This document shows positions 49,285 through 58,904 of a stretch of 64,000 bases of DNA, in pieces. Source of the stretch: Pseudomonadota bacterium (lineage in GTDB: Bacteria; Bdellovibrionota; Bacteriovoracia; Bacteriovoracales; Bacteriovoracaceae); the NCBI GenBank assembly GCA_027488375.1, contig JAIYBW010000002.1, positions 248,001 to 312,000 of the forward strand. Reading direction: 5' to 3'. The notes under the pieces are model-generated. The model saw only the letters and a program-made list of their open reading frames with translations. It had not been told where the DNA came from and ran no database searches. How positions within the stretch are numbered: position 1 is the stretch's first letter; every line of letters starts with the position of its first letter. Position numbers and translations under genes: made by a program.

Positions 49285-50397
49285 CTAATTAAAGAAATTT
49301 CGAGAGTTTGAAATAGAAGTGGCCATGCCTACGCCAACTCCAAAAGTCAGCATACTCGATCCCCCATAACTCATTAAAGGTAAGGGAATTCCGACGATGG
49401 GCAAAAGACCAGAAACCATCGCCATGTTAATAAAAGCATGCCAGAAAAAGATCGCCATAATCCCAATCACAAGAAGTGAGTCATAAAAACGCTGAACTGA
49501 AGTGGCCAGCCAGATCATTCTCATGAAGAAGACAAGATAGAGAATAATTAAAAATACGGACCCAAAAAATCCATGTTCCTCATTGAAAATAGCGAACACA
49601 AAATCGGTGTGATTTTCAGGCAAATAATTTAAGGAAGCTTGAGAAGAATTCTTAAATCCTTTTCCAAATAATCGACCAGATCCGATGGCAATTTCAGATT
49701 GAATAGCATTGTATCCCGAACCTTTAGCATCTTGGTAAGGATCAATAAAAGTATGAATCCGTTTTCTCTGATACTCTTTAAGACCAAAATTATACATGAG
49801 AACACCAGACACAATGGCCACAACTCCTAAGGTTGCAATGGTATTCCAACGAAGTCTTTTGTAAAAAATCATCATGCTAAAAATAAAAAGGAGGAGCATT
49901 CCAGTACCAAGATCTGGCTGAGCTATAACCATGACGGCCGGAACCATCACAATAATTCCTGGAAAAATAAGATCTTTAAATCCTAACTCTTTTTCAGGAC
50001 TTACTTTGGTAAAGAATCTTGCCATGGCCAAAACAAGCCCCATCTTCATAAATTCTGAGGGCTGCATGCGAATAGGTCCGAGAACTAACCAACGTTGGGC
50101 CCCCATCCCTACTTTTCCCATGAGCATAACGAGAAAGACGAGAAATAATGTAAGGAGATAACCAACGTAAGAAAATCGCTCAAATGTTTTTGAATTAAAA
50201 AAGCTGATGGCAATCGCCACTCCCACAGCTATCAAAAACCAAATTAATTGAGACTTATAAAGTGAGTCCAGACCTTCGTGAGCCTGAGAATGAGTGGCAC
50301 TATAAAGATTGAGAATACCGACAAGAAAAATAGCGGTCATACTTCCTATAAAACTGAAGTCATACCGCTTTAAAAATTCTAACAGTCGCTGATTCAT
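49285..50397 (-). CDS. rodA: RodA peptidoglycan glycosyltransferase (SEDS)
   Basis: 370 residues with ten predicted helices. SEDS signatures: GAQRWLVLGPIRMQPSEFMK, PDLGTGMLLL and, near the C-terminus, GLLPIVGIPLPLMSYGGSSML. Polymerises lipid II for lateral wall growth with PBP2. The start overlaps the mrdA stop by one base. Confidence 0.96.
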   Translation of the reverse strand: MNQRLLEFLKRYDFSFIGSMTAIFLVGILNLYSATHSQAHEGLDSLYKSQLIWFLIAVGVAIAISFFNSKTFERFSYVGYLLTLFLVFLVMLMGKVGMGAQRWLVLGPIRMQPSEFMKMGLVLAMARFFTKVSPEKELGFKDLIFPGIIVMVPAVMVIAQPDLGTGMLLLFIFSMMIFYKRLRWNTIATLGVVAIVSGVLMYNFGLKEYQRKRIHTFIDPYQDAKGSGYNAIQSEIAIGSGRLFGKGFKNSSQASLNYLPENHTDFVFAIFNEEHGFFGSVFLIILYLVFFMRMIWLATSVQRFYDSLLVIGIMAIFFWHAFINMAMVSGLLPIVGIPLPLMSYGGSSMLTFGVGVGMATSISNSRNFFN

Positions 50398-52367
50398 TAT
50401 TCCTCGCCTTGTGATGAAGATCCAGAAGCAGGAGCTGCAGCACGAAGTGATTTAATCCAATTATCTTTTATTGTTTTATCTTTTTCCAAATTTTGTAGGT
50501 ATAAATCAGGATGATATTTTTTCATGTACTGAGTGATCACGGCTTCGGCAACTGGAGCAGCGGCACTTGATCCATGACATCCGTGTTCTACAATCACAGC
50601 GGCAGCAATTTTCGGATTATCAAAGGGAGCGAACCCAACAAATAAACCATGGTGACGAGACTCATAATCCATGAGTTCACACTTTTGGTGAACTTTATCA
50701 GCACTGGCCCCTTTCACTTGGGATGTACCGGTTTTACCCGCCATCAATATTCCCTGGCCTCTTCTATACCAAGCAGTCCCTTTAGGATTATTCACAACTT
50801 GAAAAAGCCCCTCTCTTATAAATTTAAGAGTTTTAGGATTTTTCATGCTAATTTTTGAAAGAACTTCCGGAGTATAGGTCCTTACAAGCTCACCTTTTGA
50901 GTCATAAACATCTTTAACAACAAATGGTCGATATATTTTTCCACCGTTGGCAATGGCCGCATAAGCAGTGGCCAATTGAATTGTGGATGCCAGAACGTAA
51001 GATTGTCCAATGGCGCATGATAAAGTTTCACCTGGTTGCCACTCTTGACCAAGTCTTTTCTTTTTCCATTCAGAAGTAGGAATTAAACCGGAGACTTCTC
51101 TTGGAAGAGATATACCGGTTCGACCGCCAAGTCCAAAAGCCTTTGCGTATTTTGCCAATGAATCAATAGGCATTCTATTGGCGGCTTTTTGAAAGTAGAC
51201 GTTACAAGATTCTCTAATTGCTTTAACTAAATTTGTTGCCCCATGCCCTTCTTTTTTCCAACAGTGGTAAGAGCGTCGTCCAAAACTCCATTTTCCTGTA
51301 CAGAAAACTTCCGTATTCTCGTCAATCTCCCCTTCTTCAAATGCTGCGATCCCAGTGATCGCTTTAAAGGTTGAACCAGGAGAGAAGTGCTCTTGAATAT
51401 TACGATCTCTAAGAGGATGCTCTTTATTTGTCACAAGGCTTTTCCAATATTCTGGAGTGAGTCCTCGAGAAAATTGCGAAGGATCAAAAGAGGGCCGAGA
51501 AACCATGGCCAGAACTTCACCAGAGTCTATATCGATAGCGATAACGCCACCAACTTTACCTTCGAGGGCATTGTAGGCCGATATTTGCATATCACGATCG
51601 ATCGTGAGTTTAACATTCATCCCCGATAAAGGCTTTTCGTCTTCAATACCTTTAAAAAGATTATCAGTATTAATGTAACGCTTACGACGTCCTCGGGCAT
51701 CAACTTCAACGAACTCATGACCATTTTCTCCGCGCAGATATCGATCAAGTTGTTCTTCAATTCCAAACTGACCGATAAAATCACCAAGTCGGTAATCCAT
51801 CTTATCTCTCTCCCTTAGTTTAGGGAGCTGAGTTTGAGAAATTTCTGAAATATAACCTAATAAATGGGCCCCAATTTCTTTATCTCGATACTCACGGGAA
51901 ATAAACGTATCAACACTAATACCTGGAAGATCAGCGTTCTGAGTTTCAATTTTTGCGAGTTCTTCGAAAGAGATATTTTTCTTAACAATAATTGAACGGT
52001 AAGTTGCCTGATTAGCATTTTTCTTAAGAATGGCATTAATCGCAGCCTCTTCCATACTTAAAATTTTTGCCAATCTTGGAACAGTTCCTTCCTTCTCCAT
52101 TAAAAACTGTGGCGTTAGAATGGCATCAAAGCGCGGAATATTATCTACAATAAGCTGATCATCTCGTGAGTAAATTAATCCTCGAGGCGCCCAAACAACT
52201 TCTTTTCTCAGTCGATTTTGAATTGAATAATTATGAAGAGTCTCACCTTTATATACCTGAAGATACCAAAGACGTGAAAGCACCAACCCAAAGGCAGCCG
52301 TGATGATATAGGACAAAAGAGTCGCTCTATCTTTATGAATCTTGACTAATTCTTCTTCGCCAAACAT
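50397..52367 (-). CDS. mrdA: Penicillin-binding protein 2 (transpeptidase)
   Basis: 656 residues. TM anchor near residues 16-36, pedestal domain, then the transpeptidase with SxxK in SPGSTFKAITG (about residue 331), SxN in RESCNVYF (about 386) and KTG in MAGKTGTSQ (about 546). The C-terminal tail is Ala/Ser-rich (APASGSSSQGEE). Crosslinks peptidoglycan in the elongasome. Two nt after mreD. Confidence 0.96.
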   Translation of the reverse strand: MFGEEELVKIHKDRATLLSYIITAAFGLVLSRLWYLQVYKGETLHNYSIQNRLRKEVVWAPRGLIYSRDDQLIVDNIPRFDAILTPQFLMEKEGTVPRLAKILSMEEAAINAILKKNANQATYRSIIVKKNISFEELAKIETQNADLPGISVDTFISREYRDKEIGAHLLGYISEISQTQLPKLRERDKMDYRLGDFIGQFGIEEQLDRYLRGENGHEFVEVDARGRRKRYINTDNLFKGIEDEKPLSGMNVKLTIDRDMQISAYNALEGKVGGVIAIDIDSGEVLAMVSRPSFDPSQFSRGLTPEYWKSLVTNKEHPLRDRNIQEHFSPGSTFKAITGIAAFEEGEIDENTEVFCTGKWSFGRRSYHCWKKEGHGATNLVKAIRESCNVYFQKAANRMPIDSLAKYAKAFGLGGRTGISLPREVSGLIPTSEWKKKRLGQEWQPGETLSCAIGQSYVLASTIQLATAYAAIANGGKIYRPFVVKDVYDSKGELVRTYTPEVLSKISMKNPKTLKFIREGLFQVVNNPKGTAWYRRGQGILMAGKTGTSQVKGASADKVHQKCELMDYESRHHGLFVGFAPFDNPKIAAAVIVEHGCHGSSAAAPVAEAVITQYMKKYHPDLYLQNLEKDKTIKDNWIKSLRAAAPASGSSSQGEE

Positions 52368-52369
52368 GC

Positions 52370-52906
52370 CTAGATCTCAACTCCCCGAGGACCACTATCG
52401 CTCGGAACTCTCCATACCATTTCAAGGAGCCAAAAAATAATGGGAGAGATTAATGATAAAAGAATACTGCCCGGTATAAAGCTCCAAAGGATTAAACCGA
52501 ACTTTTCAAAATCTGAAATTTTTAAACATATGACAAGAGTCACTGTTAGATACCAAATAAATTGAAAGAGCTGAACAGTAAGCATTGTCATAAAAGCAGT
52601 TGAGAGCTGTAGTATTTCTTTTAAATAATTAGCAGACAACATCACGATAACGCCTGCTAAAGTTCCCAGAGCCCATCCCTCAATTGAGAATATGGAATGA
52701 ATAAGCTGTAGCCCTAAAATAAGCCATGGGACAATAGGTGAATCCATCTTGATGGCCATAAAAAGGATGATCAGAACGTTAAAGGTGAGCCTATACTCTT
52801 TCCATCCAAGTGCCGGCAAAACGGTAGATGTCACGATTTCAAACCCAATAAGGAGGGCCAGAGTAATCGCAAAAGAAATTAGTATCTGTGAAAATCTCAT
52901 TCTCAT
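52370..52906 (-). CDS. mreD: Rod-shape protein MreD
   Basis: 178 residues with about five transmembrane helices, the usual size. Identified mainly by position between mreC and mrdA and by hydrophobicity. The start overlaps the mreC stop by 4 nt (ATGA). Confidence 0.85.
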   Translation of the reverse strand: MRMRFSQILISFAITLALLIGFEIVTSTVLPALGWKEYRLTFNVLIILFMAIKMDSPIVPWLILGLQLIHSIFSIEGWALGTLAGVIVMLSANYLKEILQLSTAFMTMLTVQLFQFIWYLTVTLVICLKISDFEKFGLILWSFIPGSILLSLISPIIFWLLEMVWRVPSDSGPRGVEI

Positions 52907-53775
52907 TTTTTAATCTCCTCAACAACAACTGGCTCGGACTTTGAAACTTCTACGGCTGATCCACCCACTAAAACCAGAACTTCCTCAAGCTTATCAAAAT
53001 CAACACTTGGAATAACTTCTATCGAAAGTGTCATTCCAAAATTTTCTTTCGTAATATCCGTAATCATCCCGACCTTAATTCCTTTAGGATAAATCCCACC
53101 AACCCCGGCCGTGATTAACTTGTCACCAACTTCAACTGGCTCATTACGCATGATGTACTTAAGAGCACATTTAAAATTAAAAACACCCTCTACAATGCCG
53201 TGAGTTCTTGTTCGTTCAACCATGACATCAACACGATTGTTTTGATCCAAAATCGTTAGAACATCGGAAAAATTATCAGTGACGCGGTAAACGTACCCAA
53301 CAAGACCATGATCGGTAATGACTGGCGCCATCATCTGAATTCCATGTTTGCGACCTTTATTGAGTCGGATAACTTTGAACTCATTGGCCGAATCCCAGCC
53401 AACAACTTGGGCCATAATTTTTTGATGAGACATTTCATCAGAATAGCTAAGAAGTCTTTTTAATCTTAAATTTTCTTTTCTCACTTCTTCCATGCTCGTG
53501 AGGTCACTTTCAAGTCGTGAAATCTGTTTTTTAAGAACATTGTTTTCTTTACTGGTATTCACGATGAGTAGGTAATTATCCCAAAAAGACGAAAGTGATT
53601 TTTTGGAACTCGCCAAGCCGGCCTGAACGGGAGAAATGACCTCCGTCACCAATTGATGAAAGAGCGTGGGCTCATTGAGATCAAAACGTTTCTGCGATAT
53701 TCCATAGACCGCAAGAAAGGCCACAATCAGGTTATTGACAATTTTGGTTTTCGAAGACTCATTAATCAGTTTCAA
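52903..53775 (-). CDS. mreC: Rod-shape protein MreC
   Basis: 290 residues. One N-terminal transmembrane helix (about 10-24), a coiled coil (NNVLKKQISRLESDLTSMEE, about 70-105), then the beta domain with AQVVGWDS, APVITDHGLVGYVYRV and GDKLITAGVGGIYPKGIKVG. The start is TTG 53775 with GAGGG six nt before it. First gene of mreC-mreD-mrdA-rodA; mreB is not beside it. Confidence 0.94.
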   Translation of the reverse strand: MKLINESSKTKIVNNLIVAFLAVYGISQKRFDLNEPTLFHQLVTEVISPVQAGLASSKKSLSSFWDNYLLIVNTSKENNVLKKQISRLESDLTSMEEVRKENLRLKRLLSYSDEMSHQKIMAQVVGWDSANEFKVIRLNKGRKHGIQMMAPVITDHGLVGYVYRVTDNFSDVLTILDQNNRVDVMVERTRTHGIVEGVFNFKCALKYIMRNEPVEVGDKLITAGVGGIYPKGIKVGMITDITKENFGMTLSIEVIPSVDFDKLEEVLVLVGGSAVEVSKSEPVVVEEIKK

Positions 53776-53859
53776 GCAACGCCCTCAAATTTAAACTTTA
53801 ATCATTAAAGATTAGCCAAATCAATGCTTAATGCCAATGAAGTTTCTCTCTAAAAGTCT

Positions 53860-53889
53860 TTGACCATGGCCATCGTTCCCCGATAAAAT
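53860..53889 (+). promoter_or_regulatory. Promoter of the PpiD-like gene
   Basis: TTGACC (53860-53865), 18-bp spacer, TAAAAT (53884-53889). Start about 53896, followed by AAAGGA and the ATG at 53922. Divergent from mreC. Confidence 0.6.
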
Positions 53890-53921
53890 AGCTTGCGTTT
53901 ATTATTGATCAAAGGATTCCC

Positions 53922-55403
53922 ATGAAAAATGCTTTTGCGAGTAAGATGTCATACTTTATTTTGACTTTCATCTTTCTAATAATCACGGCAAGTTTTCTCT
54001 TTAGTGGATATGATAAGTTCTCTCTCGGTGGCGGTAAGAATGTGGCCACTGTAGATGGCACTCCTGTGAGTATTAAGGAATATCAGGTTGCCCTAAGTCG
54101 ACAAATTGACTTTTATTCCCAAATGTTAGGTGGAAAAGGTTTAACTCAGAAACAAATTGAAGAAATGGGCATCAAGCAGTCAATAATCAATGGATTAGTT
54201 CAGCAAAAGCTCGTTGGAAACGCTGCGCAAAAAATGGGCCTCGCCATCTCCTTAGATGAAATTAAAAATGAAATTAAAAATCTCCAGTATTTTAAAAGAA
54301 ATGAACAATTTGACGTCAACACTTACAGAAATGTCCTTCAGGCGAATGGCTACACGCCAACTCAATTTGAAGAATTGATCGGAAATGACTTAAAGCAAAA
54401 GAAATTTGATGAATTATTTAATTCTACGATTGTTTCAGAAAACTTCGTTAAAGATGTACTGAACTTTAAAAATACATCAATCAATGTCCATGCCATTAAA
54501 ATTAGCCGTCAGTCTCTAGCTCCACTTGTCAGTGTTAGCGAGCAAGAAATAGCAACTTACGTAGGTAAAGCGGAAAATGCGAAGGCACTTGAGGCAGCTT
54601 ACAATGAAAATCTGAGCAAATATAACCAAGCTGAAGAAGTTAAAGCTCGACACATTCTCATCAAAGGTGATGATGAAAAGGCCCTTGAAAAAATTAAGGC
54701 TATCAAGTCAAAGTTAACCCCTAAAAACTTCTCCTCTATTGCTTCAAAAGAAACTGAAGATCCTTCAGGGAAAAATAATGGTGGCGACCTAGGTTGGTTT
54801 TCTGCAGGTCGAATGGTTCCTGCTTTTGAGAAAGTAGCCTTTGGACTTACTCCAGGTAAAATATCTGAACCTGTGAAAACGGAATTTGGATACCACGTGA
54901 TTCTTGTGGAAGATAAAAAAGCAGCGAAAAAGCAAACTTTAGATTCTGTAAAAAATGAACTCGCTCGACTTTTAATTCAAAAGACAAAAGCTCAGGATCT
55001 TGACCAGTTATTAAAAACTGAGCAAGAGCGTGTTTTGAACTTACTTAAAGAAAATAAACTAGCTGACCTCGATGTACTTCAGAAAAAAGTGGATGCTCAA
55101 TTCTTTAAAAATACAGATGTAAATCAATATGACCAATCAATTGGACAACTTACACTTTCACCTAAAGAAGCTGATGAACTATTCAAGTCTCCACAAGGTG
55201 CAACTTTGAATTTTGGTAATGCTGGCACCATTTTTCTTGTTAAAGTAAATGCAGCTATGCAACTGCAAGATAAGAAAGTTGAGGATCAATTAAAAACTGA
55301 AATAAACTCTCAAGGTCAGAATCTTTCAAGAAAGACTCGTGAAGAGCTTATGAAGGTCCTTAACAATAATGCTAAAATTGTAACGAATCCTTCAGTTATT
55401 TAA
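53922..55403 (+). CDS. PpiD/SurA-like periplasmic chaperone and prolyl isomerase
   Basis: 493 residues. A single N-terminal membrane anchor (about 10-28), a SurA-N-type helical domain (about 45-200) and one parvulin domain (about 238-330) with VKARHILIKG, GGDLGWFSAGRMVPAFEKVAF and TEFGYHVILVEDK. Only one parvulin domain is seen. It helps fold exported and outer-membrane proteins. The C-terminal part is Lys/Gln-rich. Confidence 0.9.
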   Translation: MKNAFASKMSYFILTFIFLIITASFLFSGYDKFSLGGGKNVATVDGTPVSIKEYQVALSRQIDFYSQMLGGKGLTQKQIEEMGIKQSIINGLVQQKLVGNAAQKMGLAISLDEIKNEIKNLQYFKRNEQFDVNTYRNVLQANGYTPTQFEELIGNDLKQKKFDELFNSTIVSENFVKDVLNFKNTSINVHAIKISRQSLAPLVSVSEQEIATYVGKAENAKALEAAYNENLSKYNQAEEVKARHILIKGDDEKALEKIKAIKSKLTPKNFSSIASKETEDPSGKNNGGDLGWFSAGRMVPAFEKVAFGLTPGKISEPVKTEFGYHVILVEDKKAAKKQTLDSVKNELARLLIQKTKAQDLDQLLKTEQERVLNLLKENKLADLDVLQKKVDAQFFKNTDVNQYDQSIGQLTLSPKEADELFKSPQGATLNFGNAGTIFLVKVNAAMQLQDKKVEDQLKTEINSQGQNLSRKTREELMKVLNNNAKIVTNPSVI

Positions 55404-55425
55404 TGATTAATAAGCGGAGCTTCTT

Positions 55426-55656
55426 ATGGCGGATAAAAATTCAAAATTTAGTGAGAATCTTCCAGGTAAATATTATGTTGATGATCAATGTATTGCCTGT
55501 GATGCCTGCTGTGTAGAAGCTCCGAAATTCTTTGCGATGAACGATAATGAGGGGCATGCTTTTGTAAAATTGCAGCCCCAAACGCCTGCAGAAATCCAAG
55601 AAGCTGAGAATGCTTTAGCGGCATGTCCCGTTGAAGCTATCGGAAATGACGGCTAG
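55426..55656 (+). CDS. Single-cluster ferredoxin (4Fe-4S)
   Basis: 76 residues. C-I-A-C-D-A-C-C near residues 22-29 and A-C-P-V-E-A near residue 66 give a Cys set for one [4Fe-4S] cluster. The N-terminus is disordered (MADKNSKFSENLPGKYYVDD). An electron carrier with unknown partner. Confidence 0.9.
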   Translation: MADKNSKFSENLPGKYYVDDQCIACDACCVEAPKFFAMNDNEGHAFVKLQPQTPAEIQEAENALAACPVEAIGNDG

Positions 55657-55658
55657 TT

Positions 55659-55982
55659 TTATTTTTTCTTAAAGTAACATTCGAAACCATACTGCTTATT
55701 CGTCCAGTAATAAGTTCGGTTGTCTTTAAAAACAAATTTTAATCCTGGATCCTCGCACACACCTTTCTCGCAGTAGTAAGTGTAAGGTCCCATAGATCCA
55801 CATTGACCTACGTACTCAACCCGTATAGCAGTTAAATTTTGACCTGAATAATAAGTTTTTAAAATCTGATCACAGATGGATTCTTCATTACCCTGATCAC
55901 AATAATAAAGACCTTGAACAGGCTCGAGGTTTTTTGCAAAAGATAAATTGGTCAATAAAAGTAAGGAGATTAAAAACTTCAT
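55659..55982 (-). CDS. Hypothetical Cys-rich secreted protein (107 aa)
   Basis: Signal peptide MKFLISLLLLTNLSFA; the mature part has six cysteines (YYCDQ, SICDQ, GQCGS, YYCEKGVCED, FECYF), probably three disulfides. No family recognised. Its stop is 2 nt from that of the convergent ferredoxin gene. Confidence 0.65.
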   Translation of the reverse strand: MKFLISLLLLTNLSFAKNLEPVQGLYYCDQGNEESICDQILKTYYSGQNLTAIRVEYVGQCGSMGPYTYYCEKGVCEDPGLKFVFKDNRTYYWTNKQYGFECYFKKK

Positions 55983-56035
55983 GACTCTATTTTAATCTAT
56001 ATTGAAAAAAATGAGTCCAACATCATCTGACATAT

Positions 56036-56065
56036 AAAAGGAGGTCAGCTTTCGCTGACCTCCTT
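56036..56065 (-). terminator. Rho-independent terminator after flgE
   Basis: AAGGAGGTCAGC (56038-56049) pairs with GCTGACCTCCTT (56054-56065) around TTTC, 12 bp perfect; on the minus strand it ends in TTTT. Confidence 0.85.
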
Positions 56066-56103
56066 AGTGGAGTTTAAGACTTGGAGTTAGGGACTAAAAC
56101 CTA

Positions 56104-57387
56104 TTAACGTTTAATGTTCAGAACTTCTTGTAACATCTGATCTGAAGTTGTGATGGTCTTTGTATTCGCTTGGAAGTTACGTTGAGCTGCCATCAGGTTA
56201 ATGAACTCTGAAGCAAGGTCAATGTTTGACTGCTCAATTGATTTTGAAAGAACTTCACCACGACCATCTGCACCTGGTTTTCCAAGGGCCGCTTGACCTG
56301 ATTTACGAGTTTCTTTAAAGAGGTTTTTACCAGTTTTGAACAATCCTTCGTTGTTCTCGAATTTTGCCACGGCCACTTGACCAAGCTCACGTTGAACACC
56401 GTTATCATAAACAGCTGTAAGAACTCCCATATCATTGAATGACATTGAAGAAAGTGTTGCTGCTGAAGAACCATCTTGAGTATGACGAGCAACAGAATGC
56501 TTAGAACCAAACTGAGTGGCAGCATCAAGACCAGTTCCGCCTTCTTTAAGAGATGAACCAAAGTTCAGACCAATTTTTTGTCCAGGAGCAGCTCCTTTAC
56601 TGAAGTTGAAGCTATTAGCACCAGGGATTTCCTCTTCAAGAACACCTTTTTGGTTAAATTTTAACTGACCATTGGCCATTTCAACCATCTTGCCTGGAAT
56701 TCCACCAGCAGCATCAGCACCATCAATCATGGCATGATATTCCCAGTTTGCTCCGTCAGCAGTTTTATTGAAATAAACAGTCATCAAGTGAGCAGTACCG
56801 ACGTTATCGTAAACAGTCACAGATGTATTAAAGTTCGAAGATTTTTCAGGATTTGCAGGATCAAATTTTTTCACAGGATCTCTTGAATCAAGATTCATAG
56901 AGAAAGTAACCTCAGAAGTTGGAGTCGCAGGGATTGTTGTATTTCCTAGCTTAATAGCGCCAGATTTAGTTGTGATATTACCTTTTTCATCAGGCTGGAA
57001 ACCTTGAACTTTGTAACCATCACCGTTAACCATGTAGCCTTCTTTATCGAAATGGAAAGCACCATCACGAGTATATCCTTTACCAAACGGTGCATCGACT
57101 TGGAAAAAGCCGTTACCGTTAATCGCAATGTCTGTAATGTTGTTTGTACGAGCAACAGTTCCTTGAGTAAACTGTGATGTTACGTGAGCGAGTTTTGTAC
57201 CAGATCCAACTTGGTCACCACCATCAATCCCTTTAAGAGAATTTGAAAGCATGTCTTGGAATTCAGCTCTTGATCCTTTGAAGCCGTAAGTCCCTGCGTT
57301 GGCGATGTTATCACCGATCACTGACATGCTCTGTCCAGCAGCGTTTAGACCTGTAACACCAATGTTAAATGAAGAAAGCATACTCAT
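56104..57387 (-). CDS. flgE: Flagellar hook protein FlgE
   Basis: 427 residues. The N-terminal rod-hook motif is MLSSFNIGVTGLNAAGQSMS with IGDNIANAGTYGFKGSR. The C-terminal helix is SNIDLASEFINLMAAQRNFQANTKTITTSDQML. The middle has a D1-D2 type variable part. Forms the hook. AGGAGGG lies before the ATG. There are 133 bp between this gene and the TIGR02530 gene without another gene. Confidence 0.97.
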   Translation of the reverse strand: MSMLSSFNIGVTGLNAAGQSMSVIGDNIANAGTYGFKGSRAEFQDMLSNSLKGIDGGDQVGSGTKLAHVTSQFTQGTVARTNNITDIAINGNGFFQVDAPFGKGYTRDGAFHFDKEGYMVNGDGYKVQGFQPDEKGNITTKSGAIKLGNTTIPATPTSEVTFSMNLDSRDPVKKFDPANPEKSSNFNTSVTVYDNVGTAHLMTVYFNKTADGANWEYHAMIDGADAAGGIPGKMVEMANGQLKFNQKGVLEEEIPGANSFNFSKGAAPGQKIGLNFGSSLKEGGTGLDAATQFGSKHSVARHTQDGSSAATLSSMSFNDMGVLTAVYDNGVQRELGQVAVAKFENNEGLFKTGKNLFKETRKSGQAALGKPGADGRGEVLSKSIEQSNIDLASEFINLMAAQRNFQANTKTITTSDQMLQEVLNIKR

Positions 57388-57520
57388 AACTGTCCCTCCT
57401 AGACTCCAGGCGAGGGGATTCGAGCACTACAGGCTCTCATCCATGGCTTCCAGAAAAGGACCAGCCACCTACACCAAATTAATATTAGTACCTATGTTTT
57501 CTCTGCCACTCCTAGCAGAT

Positions 57521-57958
57521 TTACATCATAAATATTGTCGAATCGATTTTCGTAAAAACATTTTCGTTCATGTTGTTCTTGTCTACTGCTGTGACCACCG
57601 TATTTTTATCTACGTCAACGACATACGCCGCTTTGTTTGTGATCACAAGAGAGTCATGACCGCCCTTGTTTTTTAACTTACTCATCGCTTCTTTAAGCTT
57701 CATGTACTCATTTCCATCAAGCTCTATATTTCTCTCTTGCAATCTTTTCATCGCATGAGATGAAACATTTACTTCTTCACCAACATTTCGTCCCGTAACC
57801 TGAGGTTGTCTCAGATCTTGCTGCGAAAGTTGATCAACTAAACCTTTAAACTCACTCTTCTCACCCTGCTTAAGGGTGTTTGCTTTTTCTGCCTTCTGAG
57901 TATCAGAAGGAAGCGAAGAAACATTTGGTATAAGAAGCGAGTTAACTTTATTACTCAT
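57521..57958 (-). CDS. Flagellar operon protein (TIGR02530 family)
   Basis: 145 residues from ATG 57958, one nt after the flgD stop; a longer reading inside flgD is unlikely. The C-terminal part (VSSHAMKRLQERNIELDGNE, KLKNKGGHDSLVITNKAAYVV, NVFTKIDSTIF) matches the small protein found between flgD and flgE in many species. Its exact role in hook assembly is not known. Confidence 0.85.
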   Translation of the reverse strand: MSNKVNSLLIPNVSSLPSDTQKAEKANTLKQGEKSEFKGLVDQLSQQDLRQPQVTGRNVGEEVNVSSHAMKRLQERNIELDGNEYMKLKEAMSKLKNKGGHDSLVITNKAAYVVDVDKNTVVTAVDKNNMNENVFTKIDSTIFMM

Positions 57959-57959
57959 A

Positions 57960-58904
57960 TTAATCGTAAATTCCTGCATTCTCAGAGTAAGCATTTAGTG
58001 CTTGCTGAGTCGGAACATTATTCGCATTTGTTCCGTTATTATTAAATTGTATCGAACCATTATGCCCCGACAAGCCGGAATTTAATGCCTGTGCTGCATT
58101 ATTTTGATTCATAAAATGTGTTTGAGCTTCAGCAGTATGAAAACTTGCGACATCTCTTAAAAATACTTTCTGACCATTCACAGTTAAGACTGGTTCACCT
58201 TGTTCGAAGGTTACACTTTGAACAATACCTGTTGCTTCAGTGCGTGTCCCGACTTCTTCGCCCATTTCGTTCCAAGCTTTCACTTGAGCGGTATATTTTC
58301 CTTTAACTGCAGGTGTACCATCGAGAGCAACACCATCCCAAGTAACCTGATGGGCACCTTGAGAGAGACCTTCTTTCCAAATTTCTGCTGCAATATTATT
58401 CTTCGAATCAAGCACTCGAATCATGACTCGAGAGGACTGACCATCAAGCTTAAATAAAACGTCACCGGAATCCCCATTTTCTTTAATGTCAATTGATGAT
58501 CCAGTTGTCACAACTTTCTTACCAACAAATGAAGCCGCGTAAAACTTATCTTGGATGGCCTGGGTCTTATTACCTTCATCAAACTTTTTGTTCAAAGCTG
58601 CAAGTTGCTCCAACTGAGAGAACTGAGCTAATTCACCCGTAAACTTACTTTGATCCATAGGATTCATCGGATCTTGGTTTTGCAATTGATAGGTTAATAA
58701 CTTAAGAAATTCATCCTTACCCATTTGATTGTGAGGGCCATCTTTAAAGACTTCATTCTTCGGTTTATAACCAGTGATTTTATTAATCAGAGCTTCTTTC
58801 TTTTGAGACTCTGACATTCCCTTCCCAGCGAGAGATTTTGGTCCCATCTCGACTTGGCGGTACTGCATTTCTTGTTGAGTGGTTGGGCGTCCGATTTCAG
58901 GCAT
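57960..58904 (-). CDS. flgD: Flagellar hook capping protein FlgD
   Basis: 314 residues. N-terminal FLKLLTYQLQNQDPMNPMDQ and FTGELAQFSQLEQLA, the signature of the cap protein, followed by the Tudor-like/Ig part (SRVMIRVLDSKNNIAAEIWK, QVTWDGVALDGTPAVKGKYT). The C-terminal 60 residues are Asn/Ala-rich and probably disordered. The start overlaps the fliK stop by one base. Confidence 0.94.
   Translation of the reverse strand: MPEIGRPTTQQEMQYRQVEMGPKSLAGKGMSESQKKEALINKITGYKPKNEVFKDGPHNQMGKDEFLKLLTYQLQNQDPMNPMDQSKFTGELAQFSQLEQLAALNKKFDEGNKTQAIQDKFYAASFVGKKVVTTGSSIDIKENGDSGDVLFKLDGQSSRVMIRVLDSKNNIAAEIWKEGLSQGAHQVTWDGVALDGTPAVKGKYTAQVKAWNEMGEEVGTRTEATGIVQSVTFEQGEPVLTVNGQKVFLRDVASFHTAEAQTHFMNQNNAAQALNSGLSGHNGSIQFNNNGTNANNVPTQQALNAYSENAGIYD

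Noticed and set aside
57299..57676. 125-codon plus-strand frame between flgE and the TIGR02530 gene
   Set aside because: It overlaps conserved ends of both flagellar genes; no start signals.
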